From the NCBI RefSeq assembly GCF_003076275.1, contig NZ_CP029064.1, positions 2,118,501 through 2,182,500 of the forward strand: a stretch of 64,000 bases of DNA, in the 5' to 3' direction. The notes below the pieces were generated by a model. It did not search any database. It was not told the origin of the DNA and saw nothing but the letters and a program-made list of their open reading frames with translations. Positions 8,552 through 17,084 of this stretch are shown one piece after another. Position numbers and translations under genes: made by a program. This DNA is from Microbulbifer sp. A4B17. Its GTDB lineage: Bacteria; Pseudomonadota; Gammaproteobacteria; Pseudomonadales; Cellvibrionaceae. How positions within the stretch are numbered: the first letter of the stretch is position 1; every line of letters starts with the position of its first letter.

Positions 8552-10384
8552 ATGGTCGATTGCTCAATTTCTTCTATATCGAAAAATACTTATTCTAAGG
8601 ATTCCATTAATCGCTTAATATTTTTATTTCTATTTTTGATTCTACTAACTGCGTGTGATTCAGATGACTCTGGAGGTGGAAGCGATACAGGGACGGGGGG
8701 AGAAACGACAACTGATTCAGGGCCTAATAGCGATGCTTGTAAATTATCTGATAACACAATACTGGCTACAGCAACTGGATTAGAATATATCGTAACACCT
8801 GATGCTTGTTTTGACTCCCTACCCAATTATGAGTTCGAGCCGAATTACCAGGAAATTGATGGATTACGTATGCACTATGTAGATGTAGGGCCTGATGATG
8901 GTGAAGTTATATTGCTATTGCATGGGCAACCTAGTTGGTCATATTTGTATCGAAAAATGATCCCCATTCTAGCTGATGCTGGCTACCGTGTAATCGCACC
9001 AGATAATATTGGTATGGGTAAGTCGGACAAGCCAATAGATGTAACAGTACATCAATTCGAACAACATGTAATTTGGACCAAGATGTTTATCAGTGAATTG
9101 CAATTAACTGATATTAACCTGTTTATTCAGGACTGGGGCAGCCTTATCGGGCTTCGTATTGCGGGTGATATGCCGCAAACTATTGCTCGAATAGTGGTCG
9201 CTAATGGGGACCTTCCAGTGATTCCAGTAGGTGGGAATCCATATGTGTACCCGGATTTTGAAATAAATGACTCATTGGGTGATGCGGCAACGTTCTTTGC
9301 TTCAAAGTCGACTGACAGAGTGGAGGGATTTCAGCAGTGGATAAACTATGCTGCTAGTGTTCCAGAACTATTAGCCGGTGATGTGGTACAAACATTGACC
9401 ACAATCCAGCTGAGTGAAGAAGAGGTAACTGCCTACAATGCCCCTTATCCAAGTTTCGAGTACAAAGCGGCAATTCGAGCTTTCCCTTCGATGATGGTAG
9501 CTATTGAAATGCAAAACTTTCCTGCCTGGAAAACACTTGGAGCCTTCCATAATCCTTTCATGTTTAATGCCGGTGAGTTTGATATCAACTTAGGGAGCGT
9601 GGAGACGCAGCAAAAATGGATTGAGCATGTACCTGGCTCGGATGGTAATGACCATAAGCGCTTTCTTGCTGCTCATTTTATCCAAGATGATGTAGGTGAA
9701 GAATTGGCAATACATTATTTAAACTTTCTACGGACTACAGTCGTTGAAGAGCCCTTACAGGCCGGTGGTCCACTCTTTAATTACCGCTATTGTGAAATTT
9801 TACTCTCGTATCTAGATGGATCAGAGCTATCAACAGAAATTTGGGGCACGCCGGGGGTTAATTTTTGTCCACAGGATCAGTGGGATTCTATTAATTTTAG
9901 TGATATAGAAATAGAGTACGATGCGCTTTTCGTAACACCTAATGGGCCGCGTTTTTTTGTAGTGGATGAAATTCTAGGTGGCGATATTATTTTACCTAGT
10001 CCAGATGATGAATACCGATTTTTCGGCGATTTGGAAATGCGTTTATTAACTAGCATGACCTATAGTGCTGACTTGGGAGAAAATGTTTCTTATATTCCAG
10101 GCCAGGTACTAAGAAGTAATACCTGGTTGTTTTATGAGGGCAGGCGTGTGTATGAGTTGATTGATATTAACGGGCAAAAATATGTCATGCAGTCATTTAG
10201 TCGCATTGAAGTGGATGATCTCCAAATAGATGATTTGAAAGATCTAGGCGATCGCCTCAATTTACCAGAGGGGTGGACGTTTAGTAGCCGTGTTCTAAGC
10301 GAGCCATTAGAGGTCTCAGCCATTAATGGTATAGCTGAGGTATTACAGGACGACTTAGGTAATAGCTATCAGTTAGTGCCTTAA
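8552..10384 (+). CDS. Haloalkane-dehalogenase-like alpha/beta hydrolase lipoprotein with extra C-terminal region
   Basis: This 610-residue protein starts with a lipoprotein signal (lipobox LLTAC near residue 35) and a Ser/Gly/Thr/Asp linker, so it is membrane-anchored. Residues 95-400 form an alpha/beta hydrolase most like haloalkane dehalogenases: HGQPSWSYLYRKMIP near 124, nucleophile Asp and neighbouring Trp in QDWGSLIGLR near 193, and the putative catalytic His in AAHFIQDD. Such enzymes replace a carbon-bound halogen with hydroxyl. HGQP replaces the usual HGN/EP, so halide binding may differ. The last 200 residues, after a Cys-rich stretch, match nothing I recognise; family members are about 300 residues long. 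ACAAGGAGGTTTAAC gives an excellent ribosome site. An epoxide hydrolase or related activity remains possible. Confidence 0.8.
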   Translation: MVDCSISSISKNTYSKDSINRLIFLFLFLILLTACDSDDSGGGSDTGTGGETTTDSGPNSDACKLSDNTILATATGLEYIVTPDACFDSLPNYEFEPNYQEIDGLRMHYVDVGPDDGEVILLLHGQPSWSYLYRKMIPILADAGYRVIAPDNIGMGKSDKPIDVTVHQFEQHVIWTKMFISELQLTDINLFIQDWGSLIGLRIAGDMPQTIARIVVANGDLPVIPVGGNPYVYPDFEINDSLGDAATFFASKSTDRVEGFQQWINYAASVPELLAGDVVQTLTTIQLSEEEVTAYNAPYPSFEYKAAIRAFPSMMVAIEMQNFPAWKTLGAFHNPFMFNAGEFDINLGSVETQQKWIEHVPGSDGNDHKRFLAAHFIQDDVGEELAIHYLNFLRTTVVEEPLQAGGPLFNYRYCEILLSYLDGSELSTEIWGTPGVNFCPQDQWDSINFSDIEIEYDALFVTPNGPRFFVVDEILGGDIILPSPDDEYRFFGDLEMRLLTSMTYSADLGENVSYIPGQVLRSNTWLFYEGRRVYELIDINGQKYVMQSFSRIEVDDLQIDDLKDLGDRLNLPEGWTFSSRVLSEPLEVSAINGIAEVLQDDLGNSYQLVP

Positions 10385-10719
10385 TAAAAGTGAAGTAACA
10401 TTCGTAGATGTTGTGAAGAAGTTCTATTAATTAAGAAGCTCACCTTTATTATGTGGGCTTCTGCTTCATCGTTGCACCCTTCCACTACATCCGTTATTGG
10501 TGGTCTAAACGAGGCCTGGTTGCCTTGCCAATAGCCCTACTAATTAAAAGGGTCTCATGCCTTATCTTTGAGGCTTATCTATAAATACTCTCGCTTCGCC
10601 GATATTCCGCATTTGGGGTGTTGAAACTCACTTTTTTACAGTGCCTACTGTAAAACAGGAAATTGAAGTTTTCTTTATAGAAACCTTTTTAGTGAGTTTT
10701 ATGTTGCGGTCTTATAAGA
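10385..10719. other. Intergenic region with a hairpin (10435-10461)
   Basis: This is 335 bases without a gene. GAAGCTCAC (10435-10443) pairs with GTGGGCTTC (10453-10461) with one mismatch, but no T-run follows, so it is only a possible transcription end for the preceding gene. The promoter of the DUF885 gene should lie in the last 100 bases. Confidence 0.4.
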
Positions 10720-12489
10720 ATGATTAATGTAAAAAGAGCGGGTTTAGGTGTATTGGTAGTTTCATCGGTCTTAATGGGATGCTCAGTTACCGATAACCAA
10801 ACTGATGTGGCCGGTAGGGAAGTTATTGACAACTCGGCGCTACTCCATGATCTAGCGGATCAATATGCTGAAGTTTATTTAGAAAACTTCCAGCCGTACG
10901 CTTACTTCTCAGATATAAAGCTGGACAGACATAACCTTTTTTTAAGTAACTCCCCCAGCAACGCTGCCTCTCTGGCGGCATCTGAGGACAGAATACTCAA
11001 TAAATTGGCAGAGATAGATCTTAATGGTCTCAAAAGTGATCAAGAGAAGGTATTCTACTTCAAACTGAAAGAGCGATTAGAGTCCAATGCTGGCCTAAGG
11101 GTCTGTAAGACTGAACTCTGGTCTGTTGATCATATGTTTGGCCCTCATATCATACTTGGCTTTTTGACCGAGGTTCAGCCGGTTGAAACAGCCCAAGAAA
11201 GGGCGGATGCGATTGAGCGTTGGCTTGATGCGGCTCGTTACTATGAGCAAGAAATAGCCAATCTCCGCCGGGGGTTAGAGCAAGGTTACTCCGCACCTCA
11301 GAGTGTGGTTAAGCGAGTCATTCAGCAAGTTGATGGCTTGACCCAAGTACCCATTGATGAGCATCCGTTCTTGGGGTTAGCGAAGAAAGCTGGGGACCCT
11401 GAGTTTGAAGCTGCATTTAAACAGGTGCTTTCAGATCACGTTATCCCCTCAATGGAGAATTACAAGAATTTTCTAGAATCTGCCTATTTACCTGAAGCCA
11501 GAGCCGAGCTTGGCATACATGCGATTCCTAATGGCCGTGAATGTTATATGGCTCAGTATCGTTCTTATACGACATTGCAGAAAACACCTGAAGAAGTTTT
11601 CGAACTTGGCTTAAGCACTGTAAATGCTAACAAGAGTGAAGTGGTTCGTTTAGGTAAGGAGCTTTACCAGGTAGATTCCTATTCTGAGTCGGTTGCAAAG
11701 GCCAGTGAGGATAAAACTCAGAAATTTAAAAGCGCTGATGAAATGCATCAGTTTTATGAGCGCCTGGTAGATAAGTCTAGAGATTTAACCGTTGACTTCT
11801 TCCATGAAATGCCTTTGATCGAAATGGAAGTAAAAGCTATCCCTGAGCATGAGCAGGGCTCAGGTCGCAGTGCACACTATATTCCGGGCACCAAGGAGCG
11901 CAAGGCGAGATTTGGATATGATCCGACAACTTACAAGGATGAGTCTTACGCTTCTGCAGAGAAGGTTACTATCCACGAAGGGTACCCGGGCCATCATATG
12001 CAAATTGCTCTCGTACAAGAGCAAGAAAAGTTTCACAAAATAGAAGATGCTTTGTCTAACTCTGCTTTTGCTGAAGGTTGGGGCAGGTACTCTGAACATT
12101 TAGCGGAAGAAGCGGGAATGTATCAGTATGGGTCAACCAAGATCCTAAGGAGAGCATGGCCTGCGCGAGGTATGGTAGCGGACACCGCAATGCATGTATT
12201 CGGTTGGAGTGATGAAAAAGTTGCGGAGTTTTTGCAGGATTCTGGAGCTTCATTTGCTAAAGGCCCGAGGACTCTGATGGACCGAATGGCGGTTATGCCT
12301 GCGCAGCTTACCTCTTATGATTCGGGTGCCCTCGAGATTTTCGCCTTGCGAGAACTGATGCAAAATGAACTTGGTGAAGACTTCGATATTAAGGACTTCC
12401 ATGAAATCATTCTGAGAAATGGCAATGTTCCTATGGCCGTACTAAACGAGCAGGTAAGGGATTTCATTCAGGATAAGAAGCAAGGGTAG
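10720..12489 (+). CDS. DUF885 family lipoprotein, putative metallopeptidase
   Basis: This 589-residue protein of the DUF885 family has a lipoprotein signal with lipobox VLMGC at residue 21. The family signature HEGYPGHHMQ lies near residue 425 and resembles the HExxH zinc motif of gluzincin-type peptidases, with a downstream FAEGWGRYSEHLAEE that could supply further ligands. DUF885 proteins are usually exported and are thought to be carboxypeptidase-like, but substrates are generally unknown. The length matches the family. No clear Shine-Dalgarno precedes the ATG at 10720. It is flanked by unrelated genes, and a hairpin follows its stop, so it is probably monocistronic. Confidence 0.85.
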   Translation: MINVKRAGLGVLVVSSVLMGCSVTDNQTDVAGREVIDNSALLHDLADQYAEVYLENFQPYAYFSDIKLDRHNLFLSNSPSNAASLAASEDRILNKLAEIDLNGLKSDQEKVFYFKLKERLESNAGLRVCKTELWSVDHMFGPHIILGFLTEVQPVETAQERADAIERWLDAARYYEQEIANLRRGLEQGYSAPQSVVKRVIQQVDGLTQVPIDEHPFLGLAKKAGDPEFEAAFKQVLSDHVIPSMENYKNFLESAYLPEARAELGIHAIPNGRECYMAQYRSYTTLQKTPEEVFELGLSTVNANKSEVVRLGKELYQVDSYSESVAKASEDKTQKFKSADEMHQFYERLVDKSRDLTVDFFHEMPLIEMEVKAIPEHEQGSGRSAHYIPGTKERKARFGYDPTTYKDESYASAEKVTIHEGYPGHHMQIALVQEQEKFHKIEDALSNSAFAEGWGRYSEHLAEEAGMYQYGSTKILRRAWPARGMVADTAMHVFGWSDEKVAEFLQDSGASFAKGPRTLMDRMAVMPAQLTSYDSGALEIFALRELMQNELGEDFDIKDFHEIILRNGNVPMAVLNEQVRDFIQDKKQG

Positions 12490-12506
12490 CTGCGTTTAAG
12501 TCTGAT

Positions 12507-12534
12507 CTCGGGCTCGTGTTATTGCGAGCCTGAG
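12507..12534 (+). terminator. Hairpin after the DUF885 gene
   Basis: CTCGGGCTCG (12507-12516) pairs with CGAGCCTGAG (12525-12534) around an eight-base loop, with one G-T position. There is no T-run, so intrinsic termination is only likely, not certain. Confidence 0.45.
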
Positions 12535-12605
12535 CTACACAGTTGGGAGCCAATTAATTTTGACTAAGTGTCAGCGCTATATAAGTTGGGTTCCCGAATT
12601 GGGCT

Positions 12606-12941
12606 ATGTTTAATTTTTTTACTATAGTGGTTTTTTCCTTCCCAGTTACGATTTTAATCAGCCACTTAAAGTTATCTGATCTGATTAAGTACCAATTTGA
12701 GAGGCACCATGAGAAATGGCTTAGGGATGGAAGTCCGATGGCTTTGTTTTTCAAGCCGAGGGGCTCTTCCTCTTATGCCTTTCATGCTGTATGTAACAGG
12801 TTGGCTCGAGGGGAGAGGCCGGATTGGATCTTTGGTGATCCTTATGCAGAAATACTCTTTGGGAAAGTGAATTTTTGGGATGAATTTTCTAAATATCACA
12901 CAATTCTCTTCGCTATCTCTATATTTTTATTCCTCTGGTAG
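12606..12941 (+). CDS. Small hypothetical membrane protein
   Basis: This 111-residue frame has a hydrophobic N-terminal segment (residues 2-20) and a hydrophobic C-terminal segment ending in FAISIFLFLW at the stop. The soluble middle contains KWLRDGSPMALFFKPRG and RPDWIFGDP. It is not recognised. The codon use and two plausible membrane segments favour a real gene, but the ribosome site is weak and the last membrane segment ends abruptly, so a truncated gene is possible. Confidence 0.5.
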   Translation: MFNFFTIVVFSFPVTILISHLKLSDLIKYQFERHHEKWLRDGSPMALFFKPRGSSSYAFHAVCNRLARGERPDWIFGDPYAEILFGKVNFWDEFSKYHTILFAISIFLFLW

Positions 12942-13072
12942 TTGTTAAAATGGTTATAAAGTGGGTAGTTAATTGTTCTCTTAAGAAGTTGCTGCTGCCT
13001 GAGTCAAAGTAACTACCCCAAATAAAGCATCGTAATTATTAATATGAATGTTTTCAGGGGGCCTTACACTTA

Positions 13073-14236
13073 CTAAATCCCCATTTGCCTGGACGCTAGA
13101 TCCCGCATAATTTCTTCAGATCCGCCACCAATCGCATTCACTCGCACTTCACGATATATACGCTCAACACGGCTGCCGCGCATATAGCCTGCGCCGCCCA
13201 ACACCTGCATAGCCTCCCGAGCGCAGAACTCAAGGGTTTCTGTGGCTTGGACTTTGAGTAGTGCGATATCCGCTACTTTGAGCTGATGTTGTTGCTCTGC
13301 CCAGGCACAGAGGTCCAGATAGGCTTGGGTGGCATTGATGCGTTGAAGCATCTGGGCAAATTTGTGTCGAATCACCTGGTGATTGGCGAGACGCTTTCCG
13401 AAAGTTTGGCGCTCCTGGGCCCACTCAATGGCATCCTGCAAGCAGACCCGGCTGAATTCTACACAGGAAGCGGCAATGCCCAGGCGCTCGCGATTGAAGT
13501 TGTGCACTATGGGCAAGAAACCTTGGTTCTCACCGCCAATTAGATTACTCGCGGGGATGCGCACCTGATCAAAAAAGATACTGGCCGTATCAGAACACCA
13601 CCAGCCCTGCTTTTTATCGAGGAGCTGCCGGCTAACACCTTTGGTATCCGCAGGGATTAAGAGCAGGGAGATACCGCCGAAGCCTTCCTCGCCTGTGCGC
13701 ACGGCAGTAGTAAACCAGTTAGCGCGCATACCGCCGGTGATATAGGTCTTTTCGCCGGTAACGATATAGTCACTCCCATCAAGCTCTGCGCGGCACTGGA
13801 GGTTGGCTACATCGGAGCCTGCGCCTGGCTCGGTAACAGCCAGGGAAATATGCTTTTCGCCACGTAATACCGAGGGAATAACCTGATCTTTTAGGGCCTC
13901 ACTGCCATAGTGCAGTAATGGGGGTAGGGCAATGCCGTGGACCATTAGGCTGGCGTAGAGGCCACCAGCGCCGGGGCGGGCTAACTCCTCTGCGGCAACA
14001 ATCATATGGAAGACATCGGTTTCGATGCCGCCGTAGTTTTCCGGATAACTCATCTGCAGAAGGCCAACTTCTGCGGCTTTTTTCCAAAGCTCGGCGGGTA
14101 GCTGGCCGTCTTCGTCCCATTCAGTAATGTAGGGAGTAATCTCGCGGTCGACAAAGCGGCGCAACTGGGTGCGCCATTCCTTATGGCCTTCGTCATAGAA
14201 GGGGCTTGCCATACGGGAGGCATCAATATCGTACAT
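13073..14236 (-). CDS. Acyl-CoA dehydrogenase (last gene of atu-like operon)
   Basis: This FAD-dependent acyl-CoA dehydrogenase of 387 residues introduces a 2,3-double bond into an acyl-CoA. The family segments are in order: TEPGAGSDVANL near residue 134, GEKTYITGG near 160, ERLGIAASCVEFSR near 248, QVLGGAGYMRG near 342 and IGGGSEEIMRD near the end. It starts 11 bases after the carboxylase alpha gene and so is the promoter-distal gene of the six-gene unit. It is clearly different from the second dehydrogenase in the operon (17085-18251), so it probably acts on another intermediate, for example after side-chain shortening. It has no counterpart in the Pseudomonas atuA-H order. Confidence 0.88.
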   Translation of the reverse strand: MYDIDASRMASPFYDEGHKEWRTQLRRFVDREITPYITEWDEDGQLPAELWKKAAEVGLLQMSYPENYGGIETDVFHMIVAAEELARPGAGGLYASLMVHGIALPPLLHYGSEALKDQVIPSVLRGEKHISLAVTEPGAGSDVANLQCRAELDGSDYIVTGEKTYITGGMRANWFTTAVRTGEEGFGGISLLLIPADTKGVSRQLLDKKQGWWCSDTASIFFDQVRIPASNLIGGENQGFLPIVHNFNRERLGIAASCVEFSRVCLQDAIEWAQERQTFGKRLANHQVIRHKFAQMLQRINATQAYLDLCAWAEQQHQLKVADIALLKVQATETLEFCAREAMQVLGGAGYMRGSRVERIYREVRVNAIGGGSEEIMRDLASRQMGI

Positions 14237-14247
14237 GCTGATCTCCT

Positions 14248-16272
14248 TTAGGAAGTAGCGTCGCTGGGGATTTTGGCGGTTTCCGTGGGAGCGGCTTCGA
14301 TCTGAACTAACAGCTGGCCACCGCGTACCTGGTCTCCTTCACAGGCGCCCAGTTTAATTACGGTACCGTCGCGGTCTGCGCGCAGGGCGTGCTCCATTTT
14401 CATGGCTTCCATTAAGGCGATAGTGTCTCCCCGCTGAACTCTTTGATTGGGCTCAACCAATACCTGCACCAGGCAACCGTCCATAGGAGCCGTGATGCGG
14501 CCACTGCCTTCGTTAAGGCTCGATTTGGCGGGGGCGTGGGTGATATCGACAAAATGAAATTGCCTGCCGTCTAACAGGAGGTGCAGATTGCTTTGGTTGG
14601 CTAGAAACAGTCTCTTTTGGCTAACGCCATCCAGCAGAAGTTCAGCGCTATAAACTCCAGTTTCTTTTTGTGATTTCTCAAAATGGACCCACTGAATCAG
14701 GAACTGCTGGTCGCCTACTGAGATTTGATAAGAATTATCTACTAACGCCAGCAGCTCACAGTTTAGGGTTTGTCCTGCAATTTCCAGTCGGTAGTTGATC
14801 GGCACGCTGTTGTCACCACTGCGCCAATCACTGCGGCCGCTACGCCGATCCTGAGGGTTGGCTTGGTGCAAGTGATTAAGTAATGTGGCTTGGGCTGCGA
14901 TTACTGCTGGAACTGGTTCTGCGGATGTCAGCGTGCTGTTTTGGTCGAGAAAGCTGGTATCGGCATCGCCAGCGATAAACTGTGATTCGGCCAGGATCTT
15001 CTGCAGGAAATGGATATTGTTTTTGGGGCCGATAAATTCCAGCCGGGTCAGGGCCTGAGTTAGCTTGCGCCGAGCTTTTTCTCGATCCTGCCCCCAAGCA
15101 ATTAATTTGCCGAGCATGGGGTCGTAAAATGGCGTAATTTCGCAACCATTTTTCAAAGCGTGGTCGATACGGATTCCTTGCCCCTTTGGCGCTACCCAGT
15201 GGAGTACTTTTCCGGCCTGGGGCAGGAATTGTTGTTCCGGGTCTTCGGCATACAGGCGGACTTCAATGGCGTGCCCCTGCTGGGAGACTTGCTGCTGGGA
15301 AACGCATAGGGCTTCGCCGCGTGCTACTGCCAGTTGCCAAGCTACCAGGTCAAAACCGGTTACCATTTCTGTTACCGGGTGCTCTACTTGCAACCGGGTG
15401 TTCATTTCCAGGAAATAGAATTCGCCGTTGGGGCAGAGTAGAAACTCTACGGTGCCCGCGCCTAGATAACCGCAGGCTCGCGCGGCGTCGACTGCGGCTT
15501 GCCCCATTCTTTCCCGCAGCTGGGTGTCGACCGCTGGGGAAGGGCACTCTTCGACCACTTTTTGATGGCGTCGCTGTACGGAGCAATCCCGCTCCCCCAG
15601 GTGAATACAGTTGCCATGACGATCCGCAAATACCTGGATTTCGATATGGCGAGCGTTGACCAGTGCCTTTTCCAGAATTAACTCGTCGCTGCCGAATGCA
15701 CTCATGGATTCACTGCGGGCGGCGCGCAACTGGGAGGCCAGCTCGTTGTCTCCGTGAGCCAGGCGCATGCCGCGCCCACCACCGCCTGCGGCAGCTTTGA
15801 TCATTAACGGGAAGCCAATGCGCCGCGCCTCGGCGACCAGGGTGTCGTCGTCCTGGGCACCCTGGAAGCCGGGAATACAGGGTACGCCGGCAGCGGCAAC
15901 AAACTCCTTGGCTTTGCGTTTGTTGCCCATCAATTCTATGACTTCGGCACTCGGGCCAACAAAACTCAGTCCATTCTCTTCGCAAGCGCTGGCAAATTCC
16001 GCATTCTCAGCGAGAAAGCCGTAGCCAGGGTGGACGGCAGTGGCTCCGGATTTTTTAGCTGCGGCGAGAATTTTTTGGATATCCAGATAGGACCCCGCCG
16101 AAGTCTGCCCGCCAATGGCTACGGCGATATCGGCAGTCTGTGCGTGAAGTGCATCGCAGTCCGCTTCGCTGTAGACGGCGACTGTGCGATAGCCTTCCGC
16201 CCGAGCAGTTCGCATAATTCGCAGTGCGATCTCGCCTCGATTGGCGATTAACAGGGTCTCTGTTGTCGACAT
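14248..16272 (-). CDS. atuF: Acyl-CoA carboxylase alpha subunit, geranyl-CoA carboxylase type
   Basis: This is a biotin-dependent carboxylase subunit of 674 residues. The biotin carboxylase part starts with LLIANRGEIALRIMRTA and continues with an ATP-grasp glycine loop (AAAGGGGRGM near 165) and EMNTRLQVEHPVTEM near 291. The C-terminal biotinyl domain has EAMKMEH, whose Lys carries biotin. It would carboxylate biotin for the beta subunit at 18333-19940. The ATG at 16272 overlaps the hydratase stop (TGATG) and is chosen for this coupling; a GTG at 16284 is possible. Gene order (beta, dehydrogenase, hydratase, alpha) matches atuCDEF of Pseudomonas, not liuABCD, so geranyl-CoA is the favoured substrate over 3-methylcrotonyl-CoA. 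That choice rests on context. Confidence 0.82.
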   Translation of the reverse strand: MSTTETLLIANRGEIALRIMRTARAEGYRTVAVYSEADCDALHAQTADIAVAIGGQTSAGSYLDIQKILAAAKKSGATAVHPGYGFLAENAEFASACEENGLSFVGPSAEVIELMGNKRKAKEFVAAAGVPCIPGFQGAQDDDTLVAEARRIGFPLMIKAAAGGGGRGMRLAHGDNELASQLRAARSESMSAFGSDELILEKALVNARHIEIQVFADRHGNCIHLGERDCSVQRRHQKVVEECPSPAVDTQLRERMGQAAVDAARACGYLGAGTVEFLLCPNGEFYFLEMNTRLQVEHPVTEMVTGFDLVAWQLAVARGEALCVSQQQVSQQGHAIEVRLYAEDPEQQFLPQAGKVLHWVAPKGQGIRIDHALKNGCEITPFYDPMLGKLIAWGQDREKARRKLTQALTRLEFIGPKNNIHFLQKILAESQFIAGDADTSFLDQNSTLTSAEPVPAVIAAQATLLNHLHQANPQDRRSGRSDWRSGDNSVPINYRLEIAGQTLNCELLALVDNSYQISVGDQQFLIQWVHFEKSQKETGVYSAELLLDGVSQKRLFLANQSNLHLLLDGRQFHFVDITHAPAKSSLNEGSGRITAPMDGCLVQVLVEPNQRVQRGDTIALMEAMKMEHALRADRDGTVIKLGACEGDQVRGGQLLVQIEAAPTETAKIPSDATS

Positions 16273-17075
16273 CAGTACTGCCACTCCGGTGATCGTTTTT
16301 CCAGAAATGCACGGGCGCCTTCGCGCCCTTCATGGCCTTGAATTGCACGGGAAAACTGTTGCGCAGCGCCGTCGAGCAGTTGGCCGAGGGCAGTCTCATC
16401 GCTCACCCGTGCAGCATCCAGCAAGATCTGCTTGGTCGTTGCCAGGGCGCCGGGAGCGCAGGCATTGATAGCGCCCAGGTGTTCCAGCAGCGCGCCTTCG
16501 AGGGCTTCGGAATTATCGAGCAACTGGTGGATTAACCCAATTTCCAAGGCCTGCTGTGCATTGACTTTTGCTCCGCTGAGGGCCAGGCGCCGGGCCTGGG
16601 AGAGGCCGACCCGTGCCACGACAAAGGGAGCAATTTGTGCAGGCGGTAAACCCAGGCGGGTTTCCGGAAGGGCAAAGCGGCAACTGCGATCGGCAATGGC
16701 AATATCGGCACTGCAAGCGAGCCCAAAACCACCGCCCATTACGGCACCTTCCAATACGGCAATGACTATTAAAGGAGTGCGATTAAATCGTTCCATCAAT
16801 TCACCGAAACGACGGTTTAGGTGAAAAAATACATCACTATTTCCATCGCTCGCGCCCTGTTGCGCATTGAGCATATCGGCAATATCGCCACCGGCGCAGA
16901 AGTTGTGTTCTGCACCCCGCAGTACCAACGCTCGCACCTGCGGATCTTCTTCTGCTTCTGCGAGCTTTTGCAGAAGCTCATCCACCATTTGCAAACTGAT
17001 GGCGTTGCGCTGTTGTGGCCGGTTTAGGGTGAGATGGCAGGCGATGCCGATGGTCTCATTAATAATTGTCTGCAT
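16272..17075 (-). CDS. atuE: Enoyl-CoA hydratase, isohexenylglutaconyl-CoA hydratase type
   Basis: This crotonase-fold protein of 267 residues carries NFCAGGDIADM near residue 58 and EGAVMGGGFGLACSADIAIA near 110, the two oxyanion-hole regions. The acid/base site lies in CRFALPETRLGL. It sits between the dehydrogenase and the carboxylase alpha subunit, where P. aeruginosa has atuE, which hydrates isohexenylglutaconyl-CoA after geranyl-CoA carboxylation. Its stop overlaps the start of the alpha gene by one base. In the leucine pathway the same place would be taken by methylglutaconyl-CoA hydratase, so the substrate is inferred from the operon. Confidence 0.8.
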   Translation of the reverse strand: MQTIINETIGIACHLTLNRPQQRNAISLQMVDELLQKLAEAEEDPQVRALVLRGAEHNFCAGGDIADMLNAQQGASDGNSDVFFHLNRRFGELMERFNRTPLIVIAVLEGAVMGGGFGLACSADIAIADRSCRFALPETRLGLPPAQIAPFVVARVGLSQARRLALSGAKVNAQQALEIGLIHQLLDNSEALEGALLEHLGAINACAPGALATTKQILLDAARVSDETALGQLLDGAAQQFSRAIQGHEGREGARAFLEKRSPEWQY

Positions 17076-17084
17076 AGCCTGACC

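Noticed and set aside
8203-8553. Minus-strand frame between tnaA and the dehalogenase-like gene
   Set aside because: It overlaps the end of tnaA and the inverted repeat and has no recognisable protein family.
13230-13568. Short overlapping plus-strand frames within the acyl-CoA dehydrogenase gene
   Set aside because: They are antisense shadows of a conserved coding region.
15186-15659. Long plus-strand frame inside the carboxylase alpha gene
   Set aside because: It is a shadow frame of a clear, conserved gene on the other strand.
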